This document shows positions 24,899-33,901 of a DNA stretch of 64,000 nt, in pieces (the first letter of the stretch is position 1; each line of letters opens with the position of its first letter). The position numbers were made by a program, and so were the translations under genes. The notes below the pieces were generated by a model. The model did no database searches, was not told the DNA's origin, and saw only the letters and a list, made by a program, of their open reading frames with translations. Source of the stretch: Bacillus sp. Marseille-Q3570 (GTDB lineage Bacteria > Bacillota > Bacilli > Bacillales > Fictibacillaceae); contig NZ_CAMGYZ010000002.1 of the NCBI RefSeq assembly GCF_946151055.1, forward strand, positions 62,001 through 126,000, in the 5' to 3' direction.

Positions 24899-24924
24899 AA
24901 CCCAACCTCCGTAACAAATTTTCA

Positions 24925-25122
24925 TCAACACTTGCCTTTTCTTGTTGAAAACGCTGAAATCAAAGCTATACAAATCCCTAGCGAAATAAAAGCGATTGCG
25001 AGTGAATTCGTGAAGATAAAAGTGTTGTTTTTTAAGTCCATCACCAATAGATAAACACCTAGTATAAAAAATATGGCTCCAGTCCATAAATTCAATTTTC
25101 CGAACAATGATAATATGTTCAC
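24925..25122 (-). CDS. Small two-helix membrane protein
   Basis: A 65-residue protein with helices LWTGAIFFILGVYLLVM and LAIAFISLGICIALISAF and a basic tail STRKGKC. GTG at 25122 lies five bases after GGAGGAGG; longer in-frame starts lack a site. It begins 17 bases after the stop of the DUF2785 gene, so it is cotranscribed. The frameshifted membrane gene lies directly downstream. No family recognised. Confidence 0.7.
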   Translation of the reverse strand: MNILSLFGKLNLWTGAIFFILGVYLLVMDLKNNTFIFTNSLAIAFISLGICIALISAFSTRKGKC

Positions 25123-25139
25123 ATGAACCTCCTCCAACA

Positions 25140-26000
25140 TTACCTTATCTTTGTGAGACAATGTCTTATACTATTTTGTAAAGATTCATAATGCTTATCA
25201 CTGTTGATCTTAATGTAGAAAGTTTTCAAGAATGTCTTGATGTTAAAGACTAAGAACCAATACTTTTCACAATCGAGGTGTCTTTTATTGCCTTCTAATT
25301 TCATCGGTAATTCTTGTAACCATTCTTCAATTACCTTTACGTCTAATCCGTTATCCAACATTTCAAGGATAGGTGTCAGGATCCTTTCATCCTCATCGTG
25401 AACATAAACGCTCTCAGAAACGAGTATCTTATTCAATAATTGTTGTAGAATTTCCACATAGTCTTCTTCACTTATTTCAGGGTTTTTTATTAATTCATCA
25501 AAAGTATCAGCAACATGAGCAATACTATGAGCCCAACCTTTATCAGAAACGAAACCTCTCAAATCTTTTTCAAGTGTTATATATTGAATCAACTTCTGTT
25601 TTATGTAAACGGTTGTATCTCCGGTTAGAAAATTCTCTGCATTATCTTTATATAATATAAGTGCTATTAGGAGTGTCGAAAAAGATCGCGTAAATACCGT
25701 GTCTGTCCCTGTTTCACCGATTCCTTTGAACATTAAGTGGTTTACACTACAATCTAATAGCTCTTTCAAAAGTTCGGTTTCAAGTAGATTTTTCTCAATT
25801 ATCAACTTGAAAAAAGTTGTGTAGATCAGCTGGTCTCTGAGTTCACCATCCGTTGATCCAATATGATTGATCATGGATCTCACTATCAATCTTTTATTCT
25901 CATCATCCCAGTTTTTTTGTCCAGATTTGATTTCCTTCAATATTTTTTTCAGTTCACTTTCATTCATTATGTTTTTATCGGCCAAAATACTCATTCGCAT
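25140..26000 (-). CDS. DUF2785 domain protein
   Basis: A 286-residue soluble helical protein. NWDDENKRLIVRSMINHIGS, then TDGELRDQLIYTTFFKLI, fits DUF2785, whose members share the W-D...D-x-ELRD-x-L-x-Y pattern. KGWAHSIAHVADTFDELI near the middle is another family block. Function is unknown. The ATG at 26000 is preceded by GGAGGTAAGGGG; the longer frame has no ribosome site. It heads a small operon with one or two membrane protein genes. Confidence 0.8.
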   Translation of the reverse strand: MRMSILADKNIMNESELKKILKEIKSGQKNWDDENKRLIVRSMINHIGSTDGELRDQLIYTTFFKLIIEKNLLETELLKELLDCSVNHLMFKGIGETGTDTVFTRSFSTLLIALILYKDNAENFLTGDTTVYIKQKLIQYITLEKDLRGFVSDKGWAHSIAHVADTFDELIKNPEISEEDYVEILQQLLNKILVSESVYVHDEDERILTPILEMLDNGLDVKVIEEWLQELPMKLEGNKRHLDCEKYWFLVFNIKTFLKTFYIKINSDKHYESLQNSIRHCLTKIR

Positions 26001-26165
26001 CCCCTTACCTCCAAAGACATCTGCACCTGAATTTTGCAATCTAGTCTAATGTACCAATTATTTCAAATTATGGGTGCTAACTCAATGATTAAATTCAAAA
26101 GGCCAGAGATTTTGGTTAAACAGGGGGGCAGACTTTCTCTACTACTGTTCCAATCGCACAGTTTT

Positions 26166-26576
26166 GGGACAGTTTCTCGCCATTTTCATCTGTTCCTGTC
26201 CCTTAACGCCTTGTTTTGGGACAGCTTCTCGCTATTTTCATCTGTTCCTGTCCCTTAACGCCTTGTTTTGGGACAGCTTCTCGTCATTTTCATCTGTTCC
26301 TGTCCCTTAACACCTTGTTTTGGGACAGTTTCTCGCCATTTTCATCTGCTCCTGTCCCTTAACACCTTGTTTTGGGACAGCTTCTCGCCATTTTCATCTG
26401 TTCCTGTCCCTTAACACCTTGTTTAGGGACAGCTTCTCGCCATTTTCATCTGCTCCTGTCCCTTAACGCCTTGTTTAGGGACAGCTTCTCGCCATTTTCA
26501 TCTGTTCCTGTCCCTTAACACCTTGTTTAGGGACAGCGCATCACCGTTTACTCTTCCTCCTGTCCCGATAATCCCA
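26166..26576. repeat. Tandem array, 8 x 52 bp
   Basis: Units begin at 26166, 26218, 26270, 26322, 26374, 26426, 26478 and 26530, exactly 52 bases apart. Each has GGGACAG and its complement CTGTCCC about 23 bases apart, then CTTAACRCCTTG. The last unit has diverged. The sequence is unrelated to the array at 20574 but the period is the same. It fills most of the 700-base gap between DUF2785 and the M23 gene. Confidence 0.95.
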
Positions 26577-26622
26577 CAAGGCTAGTCCAACCAATACCTT
26601 AAGCGCACTTATAGTATTAGAC

Positions 26623-26656
26623 AAAAATAGAGCTTACCCTATTGCGGATAAGCTCC
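26623..26656 (-). terminator. Terminator of the M23 hydrolase gene
   Basis: On the minus strand GAGCTTA pairs with TAAGCTC, followed by TATTTTTG. Confidence 0.75.
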
Positions 26657-26700
26657 ATCATAACTTGAAGTTCATTATTTAATGATTAGACCTGGTCAGC

Positions 26701-28008
26701 CTAAAAGAATTGTCTTGGATTGATGGCATTCGATTTGCTTGAATTCCATTGTCCTTTGTGAATTTCAAAGTGTAAATGCTGGCCAGTCGATCGACCTGTA
26801 TTCCCCATAATTCCAATCCGCTGTCCTTTTTGAACAGATGAACCAGTGCCAACATTACGCTCTCTTAAGTGAGCATAGACCGTTGTATAGGTTTGTCCAT
26901 TGAGATAGTGGGCAATAAAGATTACATTTCCATAACTGCTGGAATAATAAGATTTAATAACTGTTCCAGACGCAGATGCTACGACAGGTATCGTTCCACC
27001 TCGTGCGATATCAATCCCTGCATGCATACTTCCCCATCGCGGTCCAAAACCTGATGTAAAATAGCCGGCTGATGGTTTCATGAATAATCCACCACTGACT
27101 GATGGCGTTGGAGCTGGTGTGCTGCTATTACTAGATTGGCTGGATGATTTCTTATTGTTTTTATTTGCTGCTGCGCGTTTTGCGGCCTCTTCAGCTGCCT
27201 TCTTTTCTGCGGCACGTTTTGCAGCCAGGCGTCGTGCTTCTTCTTCCTGGCGACGTTTTTCAGCTTCGAACGCTGATTGCTGCTTTTGAAGCAAGTCGGC
27301 CTCATCTTCCAAATTACCGAGTTCCTCATGCATATGCTCTTCTTCTTTTTCCAATTCACTTAACAGGGCATTCTTACGATCTACTTTCTGTTTCAAGCTT
27401 GCCTTCAAACTTTCGAGTTCTTTCATCTGCTTTTTCAAGGTTTCAAGCTTTTGTTCAACCTTCTGCTTTGTTTCTTCAAGTAACTTCTTATCTGCCTTAT
27501 GTGCTTCAAGGATCTCTTTGTCTTGTTCTGCAATTTCATTCAATGCGAAAACACGATCAAGAAAGTCCCCAAAACTTCTTGAGCCTAATAATACTTCTAT
27601 GTATTGTACAGAACCACCATTTTCATACATCGCGGTTACACGATCCTTGAGCATTTTATCGCGCTCTGCAATTCTTTTTTCCAATTCCTTGATTTCTTCT
27701 TTAAGCTTTTCTATTTCTTCTTTAGTATTGGAAATTTCTTTTTCCTTGGATTCGATTTTCCCCTGAGTATCCGCCATCTGTTGATCGAGCTTTTTAATTT
27801 CAGCATCAAGCAGATCTTGATTATGCTTTATCTTTTCAATCTCTTCTTTCACTTTATCCTGGGTCGATTTATTTTCCTCGCGCTTCTCTTTCACACTATT
27901 AATCTTATCTTTCAAAGACTCTGCGTGAACAACGTCTACCCCTGCATGATTGGCTCCAGCAAACAACAAACTAGCAGATGCTAAAACTGCTATCACTTTT
28001 CTTTTCAA
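26701..28008 (-). CDS. EnvC/CwlO-like coiled-coil M23 peptidoglycan hydrolase
   Basis: A 435-residue secreted protein. It has a signal peptide ending near HAES, a long PcsB/CwlO-type coiled coil (about residues 30-260) and an Ala/Lys-rich linker. The C-terminal LytM (M23) domain holds H329 and D333 (HAGID) and HLHFE at 411-415 for zinc. Such proteins cut stem peptides or bridges during wall growth, and the coiled coil often docks on FtsEX. No start-site SD stronger than the run before 28008 is visible. The upstream 337-base gap 28009-28345 is A/T-rich and holds its promoter and the ppc terminator. Confidence 0.9.
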   Translation of the reverse strand: MKRKVIAVLASASLLFAGANHAGVDVVHAESLKDKINSVKEKREENKSTQDKVKEEIEKIKHNQDLLDAEIKKLDQQMADTQGKIESKEKEISNTKEEIEKLKEEIKELEKRIAERDKMLKDRVTAMYENGGSVQYIEVLLGSRSFGDFLDRVFALNEIAEQDKEILEAHKADKKLLEETKQKVEQKLETLKKQMKELESLKASLKQKVDRKNALLSELEKEEEHMHEELGNLEDEADLLQKQQSAFEAEKRRQEEEARRLAAKRAAEKKAAEEAAKRAAANKNNKKSSSQSSNSSTPAPTPSVSGGLFMKPSAGYFTSGFGPRWGSMHAGIDIARGGTIPVVASASGTVIKSYYSSSYGNVIFIAHYLNGQTYTTVYAHLRERNVGTGSSVQKGQRIGIMGNTGRSTGQHLHFEIHKGQWNSSKSNAINPRQFF

Positions 28009-28289
28009 TTTTTTTACCCCCGTATGTAGTTTACCAACTCATCTATGTAAGTAAAAACTTAGATTTTTCGACATATATTGAGAATTTATGCACCATTTAA
28101 CTATACTAGAAATTAAATTGTAAAAACATAGTCTATTAGTCTTAAGAATAAAAAATACCATAATCCATTTTTCCTATAAATAAAACTGTAAATACTGGCA
28201 GAATAGGAATTGAATTAGCTATTAATAAATATAACTTATTTTAACACAAATTACTAATTATCTATCTTTTCTGACAAATTAATGCATAA

Positions 28290-28333
28290 AAAATAGCAGA
28301 ATGATCCCCTTATGGAAATCACCTGCTATTTTC
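28290..28333 (-). terminator. Terminator of ppc
   Basis: On the minus strand AAAATAGCAG pairs with CTGCTATTTTTT. Confidence 0.8.
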
Positions 28334-28345
28334 CTATCGTATGAA

Positions 28346-31120
28346 TCAACCTGTGTTACGCAATCCAGCTGCGATTCCACTGATGGTGAGCAGCACTTCT
28401 GTGAGCGTTTCTTCGTTCTCTGAATCTTTTTCTCGCAGTTCCTTGATGAGTTCGACTTGCAGGAAGTTCAGCGGGTCTACGTATGGATTACGCAGCTTGA
28501 CTGATTCTTGGATCGTCGGCTGCTGGTCCAATAGTTCACGATCACCCGTGATTTGTAACAGCACCTGTTTCGTTTTCTCATATTCCTCAACGATATCGTT
28601 GAAAATCCGTTCACCAAGTACCTGGTCACCGACGAGTGCTATATATTCTTTTGCCGTATGCACATCCGCTTTTGTCAATGCCATCTGCAAGTTATCGATC
28701 GTGGACTTGAAGAAAGGCCAGTTCTCATACATTTGCTGCAATTGCTTCAAGTGGTCCTCACTTCTTGAAGCATAGTCTGTCAATCCTGTACCGGAGGCGT
28801 ACCATGCTGGAATCAACTGGCGATTTTGCGTCCAGGCGAACACCCACGGGATCGCTCGTAAGTTTTCGAACTTCGTGCTGTCTTTCCGCTTCATCGGACG
28901 GGAACCGATGTTCAATTCCCCGAGCTCTTGAAGTGGTGTTGCTTCATTGAAATACGTCAGGAAGTCTTTATCTGCAAACACGAGAGATTGATATTTTTCA
29001 AGAGAGACATTCGCGATTTCTTCCATCGCTTGATCCCACTGTTCACTGTCGCGGTTGTCAACCGGTTCTGTTTCCTTCGACACATGGGCTGCCCCTTCGA
29101 CTAAAGTGGAAACACCTTGTTCAAGGCTTCTGTACGCAATATCACTCAATAGGTAGCGAGAAGATAGGACTTCGCCTTGCTCTGTAATCTTCACACCATC
29201 ACCTAATGTTTCAGCTGGCTGTGAAAGAATGCTTCGGTTCAACGGTCCACCACCGCGGCCAAGGGAACCTCCACGTCCATGGAAAAATTTCAAACGGACG
29301 TTGTATGCTTTAGCCATATCGTGGATTTCCTGCTGTGCTTTATAAAGCTTCCAGTTCGCTGTCAGCGTTCCACCGTCCTTACTTCCATCGGAGTACCCCA
29401 ACATGATTTCTTGATGGTTTTTACGGTTGTCGAGGTGTTTCTTGTAGACATCCATTTCAAACAATGTTTTCAAGATTTCCGGGCCAGCTACAAGATCATC
29501 AACTGTTTCAAGTAACGGTGCCACATTCAGGTTGCTTTCTACAGTTCCATCAGCATGGAGTCGGTATATACCCGCTTCTTTTGCTAGTACCAATACTTCC
29601 AAAAGATCGCTTGCAGATTCTGTCATACTGATGAGATACACTTCGATCGAGTTTTTTCCAAACTCCTTATGTGCATTACGAATCAATTGAAAGACTTCCA
29701 GCATCTTCTGTGTTTCTTCGCTATAGTCGTCATTCAACAGCGTAATCGGACGAGGGTCTTTCAACACCTCTTCCAAAAGCTGTACCTTTTCAGGTTCTGA
29801 GAGATTCTTATAATCGCTGTGGAGTCCAACTTTTTGGAACAGCTCTGTTATTGCGGATTCATGCTCACCGCTGTGATTCCGGATATCCAGGGTGGCAAGG
29901 TGGAAGCCGAATAGCTTCACCTGGCGCACCAATTTACGCAGCATTTTCAGTTCGCGTTTTGATGGCTGATGGTTTTTCACACTGGCCTGGATCAATTGAA
30001 GGTCAGCAAGTAATTCATCTGCAGACTGATACCCCGTTTCAGCACTACCTACTTGACGCAGACGTTCCAGAATGACAGCGAATTTACGGCGATACAATTC
30101 TTCTTTCACCGGCCATCTCTTCTCTTTTGGTACGAGTGCTTCCCCACTTTCCACAGCTGCTTTGAGTTCTTCACTCACTTTTACCCGATTCATCGAATGA
30201 CTGAATCGTTTCATCAATTCGACAAGGACTTCCTCATACTTTTTCAATACGAGATTTCTCTGTCTGTTCAACGTTTCCCACGTGATTTCCGGTGTCACGT
30301 TCGGATTGCCGTCACGGTCTCCGCCGATCCATGATCCGAATCGAAGAAAGTTCGGCACATTCCATTTTGCTTCGGGATAGCTTTCCTCCAGACGGTCCTC
30401 CAACTCCTGGTGGATATCAGGAAGAACATCGAATAGAGTCTGATCAAAATAGTAGAGTCCATTACGTACTTCATCCATGACAGTCGGCTTGCGATGTCTC
30501 AGTTCATCGGTTTGCCATAAGACGGTAACCTCATTGAACAGACTTTCCATGATCCGTTCACGTTCGTTCGCTGTCAGTTGAGGATGATCGAGCTGTTTCA
30601 AGATCGTAGCAATACGTTTCTGAATTTCGAGCACTGTACGCTTCGTCGCTTCCGTAGGGTGTGCGGTGATGATCAATTCCAATGACAGTTCATCAAGCAC
30701 GTCCTGGATGACTTTCTCTTCGATGTTGTGATCTTTCAACGACAAAACAGCACTTTCGATCGAGTATGGCTGTACACCTTGATCTTCAAAAAGTTGATAT
30801 TCGCGGCGACGACGAATACGATGATTTTGTTCTGCAATATTCACGAGGTGAAAATAAATGGAGAATGCGCGGATCACTTGTGCACGCATTGGGGGTTGCA
30901 GTGATTTTATTTCACTTTTCAACTTCTCATACGTCGCATTTTCACGATTGTTTCTAAGCTCTTTCGTCAGGTTCCGGATGGTCTCAACCTTGTTCAATAG
31001 TTCTTCCCCACCGTGGTGGACCAGAATTTCACCGAGCATATTGCCGAGCAGGTTCACATCACGTCGTAAAGGTGTCGTAGGGTCGTTTTTGGATTCATGT
31101 TTGAGTTCTTGAGTAGTCAC
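28346..31120 (-). CDS. ppc: Phosphoenolpyruvate carboxylase
   Basis: A 924-residue enzyme that carboxylates phosphoenolpyruvate to oxaloacetate, filling the TCA cycle. H154 in ITAHPTEATK is the first catalytic His. FHGRGGSLGRGGGP is the phosphate and bicarbonate loop, and the C-terminus RNTG is the strict family ending. It starts with GTG; GGAAGGTG lies five bases ahead. Most Bacillus species rely on pyruvate carboxylase, so ppc is a lineage marker. A perfect cre site lies 115 bases upstream, implying catabolite control. Confidence 0.97.
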   Translation of the reverse strand: MTTQELKHESKNDPTTPLRRDVNLLGNMLGEILVHHGGEELLNKVETIRNLTKELRNNRENATYEKLKSEIKSLQPPMRAQVIRAFSIYFHLVNIAEQNHRIRRRREYQLFEDQGVQPYSIESAVLSLKDHNIEEKVIQDVLDELSLELIITAHPTEATKRTVLEIQKRIATILKQLDHPQLTANERERIMESLFNEVTVLWQTDELRHRKPTVMDEVRNGLYYFDQTLFDVLPDIHQELEDRLEESYPEAKWNVPNFLRFGSWIGGDRDGNPNVTPEITWETLNRQRNLVLKKYEEVLVELMKRFSHSMNRVKVSEELKAAVESGEALVPKEKRWPVKEELYRRKFAVILERLRQVGSAETGYQSADELLADLQLIQASVKNHQPSKRELKMLRKLVRQVKLFGFHLATLDIRNHSGEHESAITELFQKVGLHSDYKNLSEPEKVQLLEEVLKDPRPITLLNDDYSEETQKMLEVFQLIRNAHKEFGKNSIEVYLISMTESASDLLEVLVLAKEAGIYRLHADGTVESNLNVAPLLETVDDLVAGPEILKTLFEMDVYKKHLDNRKNHQEIMLGYSDGSKDGGTLTANWKLYKAQQEIHDMAKAYNVRLKFFHGRGGSLGRGGGPLNRSILSQPAETLGDGVKITEQGEVLSSRYLLSDIAYRSLEQGVSTLVEGAAHVSKETEPVDNRDSEQWDQAMEEIANVSLEKYQSLVFADKDFLTYFNEATPLQELGELNIGSRPMKRKDSTKFENLRAIPWVFAWTQNRQLIPAWYASGTGLTDYASRSEDHLKQLQQMYENWPFFKSTIDNLQMALTKADVHTAKEYIALVGDQVLGERIFNDIVEEYEKTKQVLLQITGDRELLDQQPTIQESVKLRNPYVDPLNFLQVELIKELREKDSENEETLTEVLLTISGIAAGLRNTG

Positions 31121-31234
31121 ACTTTCACCTTCCTATATTTTCTATTTCGAATAATCATGCTAACCTCGTTCATTTTTTAATCATGTTATCAGAATTTTTC
31201 AGATAGTCAAATTGTTTGGATCGCACATAATCCT

Positions 31235-31248
31235 TGTAAGCGCTTGCT
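31235..31248. promoter_or_regulatory. cre site upstream of ppc
   Basis: TGTAAGCGCTTGCT matches the CcpA consensus TGWAARCGYTWNCW at every position. It lies 115 bases before the ppc GTG and upstream of the likely promoter, which would fit either activation or roadblock depending on the start point. Confidence 0.7.
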
Positions 31249-31350
31249 TTCAGAGAGTTTTCCACAACCCTGGACCGGTCCTTTTATAGAAGCGATAAGC
31301 TTTATCCGGAGTTAAACTTGCCTTTTAAAACTTTTTTGCCAGAGTATAGA

Positions 31351-31392
31351 AGAAAATGCCCCAATAGGCGTAAAATCCTTTGAGGCATTTCC
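31351..31392 (-). terminator. Terminator of the RpiR regulator gene
   Basis: On the minus strand GAAATGCC pairs with GGCATTTTC, followed by TTCT. Confidence 0.7.
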
Positions 31393-31400
31393 GTATCAGA

Positions 31401-32249
31401 TCAATAAAAGACATCGAATCTTTCCCATACTTTTTCCAAGGCATCGAACCGTTCTTCAAACCCTTGCTGTTTCGCTTTCGCTGTATAGATGATCAGGGCG
31501 TTGATCACGCTCATCGGCGCAACGAACGAATCGATGAACGAAGGCATTTGGCTCGATCCAGTCAATGATACATCCGCATGTGGGATAAGCGGTGATAACA
31601 GATTGTCCGTCAAGGCGAAGGTCATAGCGCCTTTTTGTTTGGCGTATGAAAAGAATTCCACCGTGCTTTTCGTATATCTCGAATAGCTGATTCCGACTAC
31701 CAGATCGTTCTCATCCAATTCGTATAACCGGTCTGAATCCTTTTCGATCGAATGGAGTATCTCTACATTATCGAGGATCATGTTCAAATAATAGTGCATG
31801 AATGTACCTAAGGCTTCTGCACTTCGGTTCGCCACGATATAAACTTTCCGTGCTTTCAACAAGTACTCCACAGCTTGTCGGAAGCTTTTCAGATTCAAAT
31901 TTTTCATCGTCATCTGAATGTTATCCAAGTCACCCTTGAGAATGTCAGTGATTTCTTCATCCTTCTCTCCATAAACCTCCTGGGACATTTTCAAGCGTTC
32001 TGTCGTCGTCAGTTGCTGCTGGACAGAGGATTGAATATGCTGTTGGAATTCAGGATATCCTGAGAAACCAAGAAAAGTCGCGAACCGCACTACTGTAGCA
32101 TCACTGACATCAGCCACTTTCGCCAATTTCCCCACATTCAAAAATGGAATCTGATTCGGATTTTTCAGGATGTATTGGGCGATCTTCAATTGGGATTTGC
32201 TCATTGATGGCATTTTTTCAGAGATGACCTTGTACACATTAATATCCAT
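31401..32249 (-). CDS. MurR/RpiR-family transcriptional regulator
   Basis: A 282-residue regulator. The N-terminal HTH_6 domain contains MSKSQLKIAQYILKNP and VADVSDATVVRFATFLGFSG. A SIS sugar-phosphate-binding domain follows, with VYIVANRSAEALGTF and VVGISYSRYTKSTV. It lies 52 bases downstream of a GSAM-like aminotransferase gene on the same strand, so it may regulate that gene in response to an amino sugar or a related ligand. GAGG lies six bases before the ATG. A terminator follows. Confidence 0.88.
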   Translation of the reverse strand: MDINVYKVISEKMPSMSKSQLKIAQYILKNPNQIPFLNVGKLAKVADVSDATVVRFATFLGFSGYPEFQQHIQSSVQQQLTTTERLKMSQEVYGEKDEEITDILKGDLDNIQMTMKNLNLKSFRQAVEYLLKARKVYIVANRSAEALGTFMHYYLNMILDNVEILHSIEKDSDRLYELDENDLVVGISYSRYTKSTVEFFSYAKQKGAMTFALTDNLLSPLIPHADVSLTGSSQMPSFIDSFVAPMSVINALIIYTAKAKQQGFEERFDALEKVWERFDVFY

Positions 32250-32301
32250 GACGAACCTCTTTCAACTAAAATTCTTTATCTTCAGCTTAACGTATTCTGC
32301 T

Positions 32302-33684
32302 TCAGATTACACAGGACGGTTGATGCTTTTGCAAAGCAGTCTTTATCGCGATTTCATGCGCATCGATCGTCCTTCCTATGTCTTCCTCCGTGTGCGCTAC
32401 TGACATGGAGTAACGGTTGAGCGGTTTCGTGTATACCCCGTGTTCAAGCAATTCATAGTCCAATTCTTTTCGCAAAGCAGTATCAGCCTTATTCATATCG
32501 CGATAGTTCCTGATGCTGCCTTCAGAAAGGATGATGTTGAAAATACTCCCCAGTCCAACCGTCTGCATCGGGATGCCGTATTGTCCATACAACTTTTCAA
32601 GCTCAGTTCTCAGCAATTTCGTATTTGCAGAAAGGTCTTCAAGGATACCTTCCTGCTCCAACACATCGATTGTCGCAAGACCTGATGCCAGTACAGTGGG
32701 GTGCCCGTTATAGGTGCCGCTATGGAACAGCGCATCTTGTTTGTCCGCATTTTCCGCCCCAGCCGTCAGGATGTCCCTCCCGCCATCCGGCGCACTGATT
32801 TCCATGAACTCTTTCTTACCGCCGATTGCGCCGACAGGGAATCCACCTCCCAGAACTTTACCGAGCGCCGTGAGATCAGGCTTTATCCCGTAGATTTCCT
32901 GCGCACCGCCAAGTGCCAATCTGAATCCCGTTTTCACTTCATCAAAAATAAGCAGGATGCCGAGTTCTTCGGTCAGCTTCCGAAGACCTTCTATGAAGTC
33001 CTGGTCAGCCGGAATGAAACCACCCTGCACGGGTTCCATGATAACTGAAGAAATTTCATGTGCTCTAGCTCGTAAAATCTTTTCTGTCGCGTTCAGGTCG
33101 TTGAATGGAAGAATGATTGTATTTTCTAAATAGTAGTCTGGAATTCCGCGTGATTCAGGCACTGTATTCGGTTGTTCGCGATTTCCTGCACGCTGTTCTT
33201 CAGGGTTCACGCTTAATAAAACCTGATCGTAGCCACCGTGATAGTGACCTTCAAATTTGGCTAGCTTCGGTTTTCCGGTGTAAGCCATCGCTATCCTGAT
33301 CGCAAGCAACGTCGCTTCCAACCCGGAGTTCGTAAAGCGGGCCATTTCGATTCCTGGATAAAGTGAAATCAATTTTTCAGCCATGGTCGTCTCTAGCCTA
33401 TGAGGCGTACCGAAGATGGTAGTACCAGCATCCTTCATTTGATTCATTGCCGCTTCGATTACCGTCGGATGACCGTGCCCTAGAATCAATGCACCGTAAC
33501 AGAGCAGATAATCGATGTATTCGTTCCCATCAACATCATACAGTTTACTGCCCTTCCCCTTATCCATGAAAATCGGATGTGGTGCGATATGCTTGATATT
33601 CGCCGTGACACCTCCCGGAATTACCTTTTTCGCTTTCTCGAATGACTCTGCAGATTGCTTCGTATTCGATCGTATTTGTGTCAA
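32302..33684 (-). CDS. Class III aminotransferase, glutamate-1-semialdehyde aminomutase-like
   Basis: A 460-residue PLP enzyme. It follows the HemL subgroup: KAKKVIPGGVTANIKH, DVDGNEYIDYLLCYGALILG, FTNSGLEATLLAIRIA, EGHYHGGYD and the PLP Lys in TALGKVLGGGFPVGAIGG. It is not in a haem operon, and the pairing with an RpiR regulator suggests a catabolic or amino-sugar substrate. TTG at 33684 lies seven bases after GGAGGT; earlier in-frame ATGs lack a site. The substrate is unknown. Confidence 0.85.
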   Translation of the reverse strand: MTQIRSNTKQSAESFEKAKKVIPGGVTANIKHIAPHPIFMDKGKGSKLYDVDGNEYIDYLLCYGALILGHGHPTVIEAAMNQMKDAGTTIFGTPHRLETTMAEKLISLYPGIEMARFTNSGLEATLLAIRIAMAYTGKPKLAKFEGHYHGGYDQVLLSVNPEEQRAGNREQPNTVPESRGIPDYYLENTIILPFNDLNATEKILRARAHEISSVIMEPVQGGFIPADQDFIEGLRKLTEELGILLIFDEVKTGFRLALGGAQEIYGIKPDLTALGKVLGGGFPVGAIGGKKEFMEISAPDGGRDILTAGAENADKQDALFHSGTYNGHPTVLASGLATIDVLEQEGILEDLSANTKLLRTELEKLYGQYGIPMQTVGLGSIFNIILSEGSIRNYRDMNKADTALRKELDYELLEHGVYTKPLNRYSMSVAHTEEDIGRTIDAHEIAIKTALQKHQPSCVI

Positions 33685-33831
33685 CAGTAGGACCTCCATA
33701 TAAGTCATATTGATTTCAAAATACATATTAACATGAAATAATTATTTCATAAAGCATAAACCTCTATTATTTATATGGTTCTATTGTAAAAATATTCATG
33801 AATTCTCTATTAAAAATTTTTACAAGAAATG

Positions 33832-33862
33832 TAATAGAGTGTATTCCGTCCAGCATAGAATA
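33832..33862 (+). promoter_or_regulatory. Candidate SigE/SigK-type promoter of the L,D-transpeptidase
   Basis: CATAGAAT at 33854-33861 matches the SigE -10 at seven of eight positions, and CATAGAATA fits the SigK -10 pattern. TAATAGA, 15 bases upstream, matches five of seven SigE -35 positions. The start point would be about 35 bases before the ATG. Confidence 0.35.
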
Positions 33863-33901
33863 AGAGGCTTTGAAATTCTTTAAAGAAATGGACGGAGAGA
33901 G

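Noticed and set aside
20574..26576. Tandem arrays as CRISPR
   Set aside because: Units are contiguous and nearly identical with no variable spacers, and there are no cas genes.
28346..31112. Several plus-strand frames antisense to ppc
   Set aside because: They are mirror frames of a well-conserved gene, without ribosome sites.
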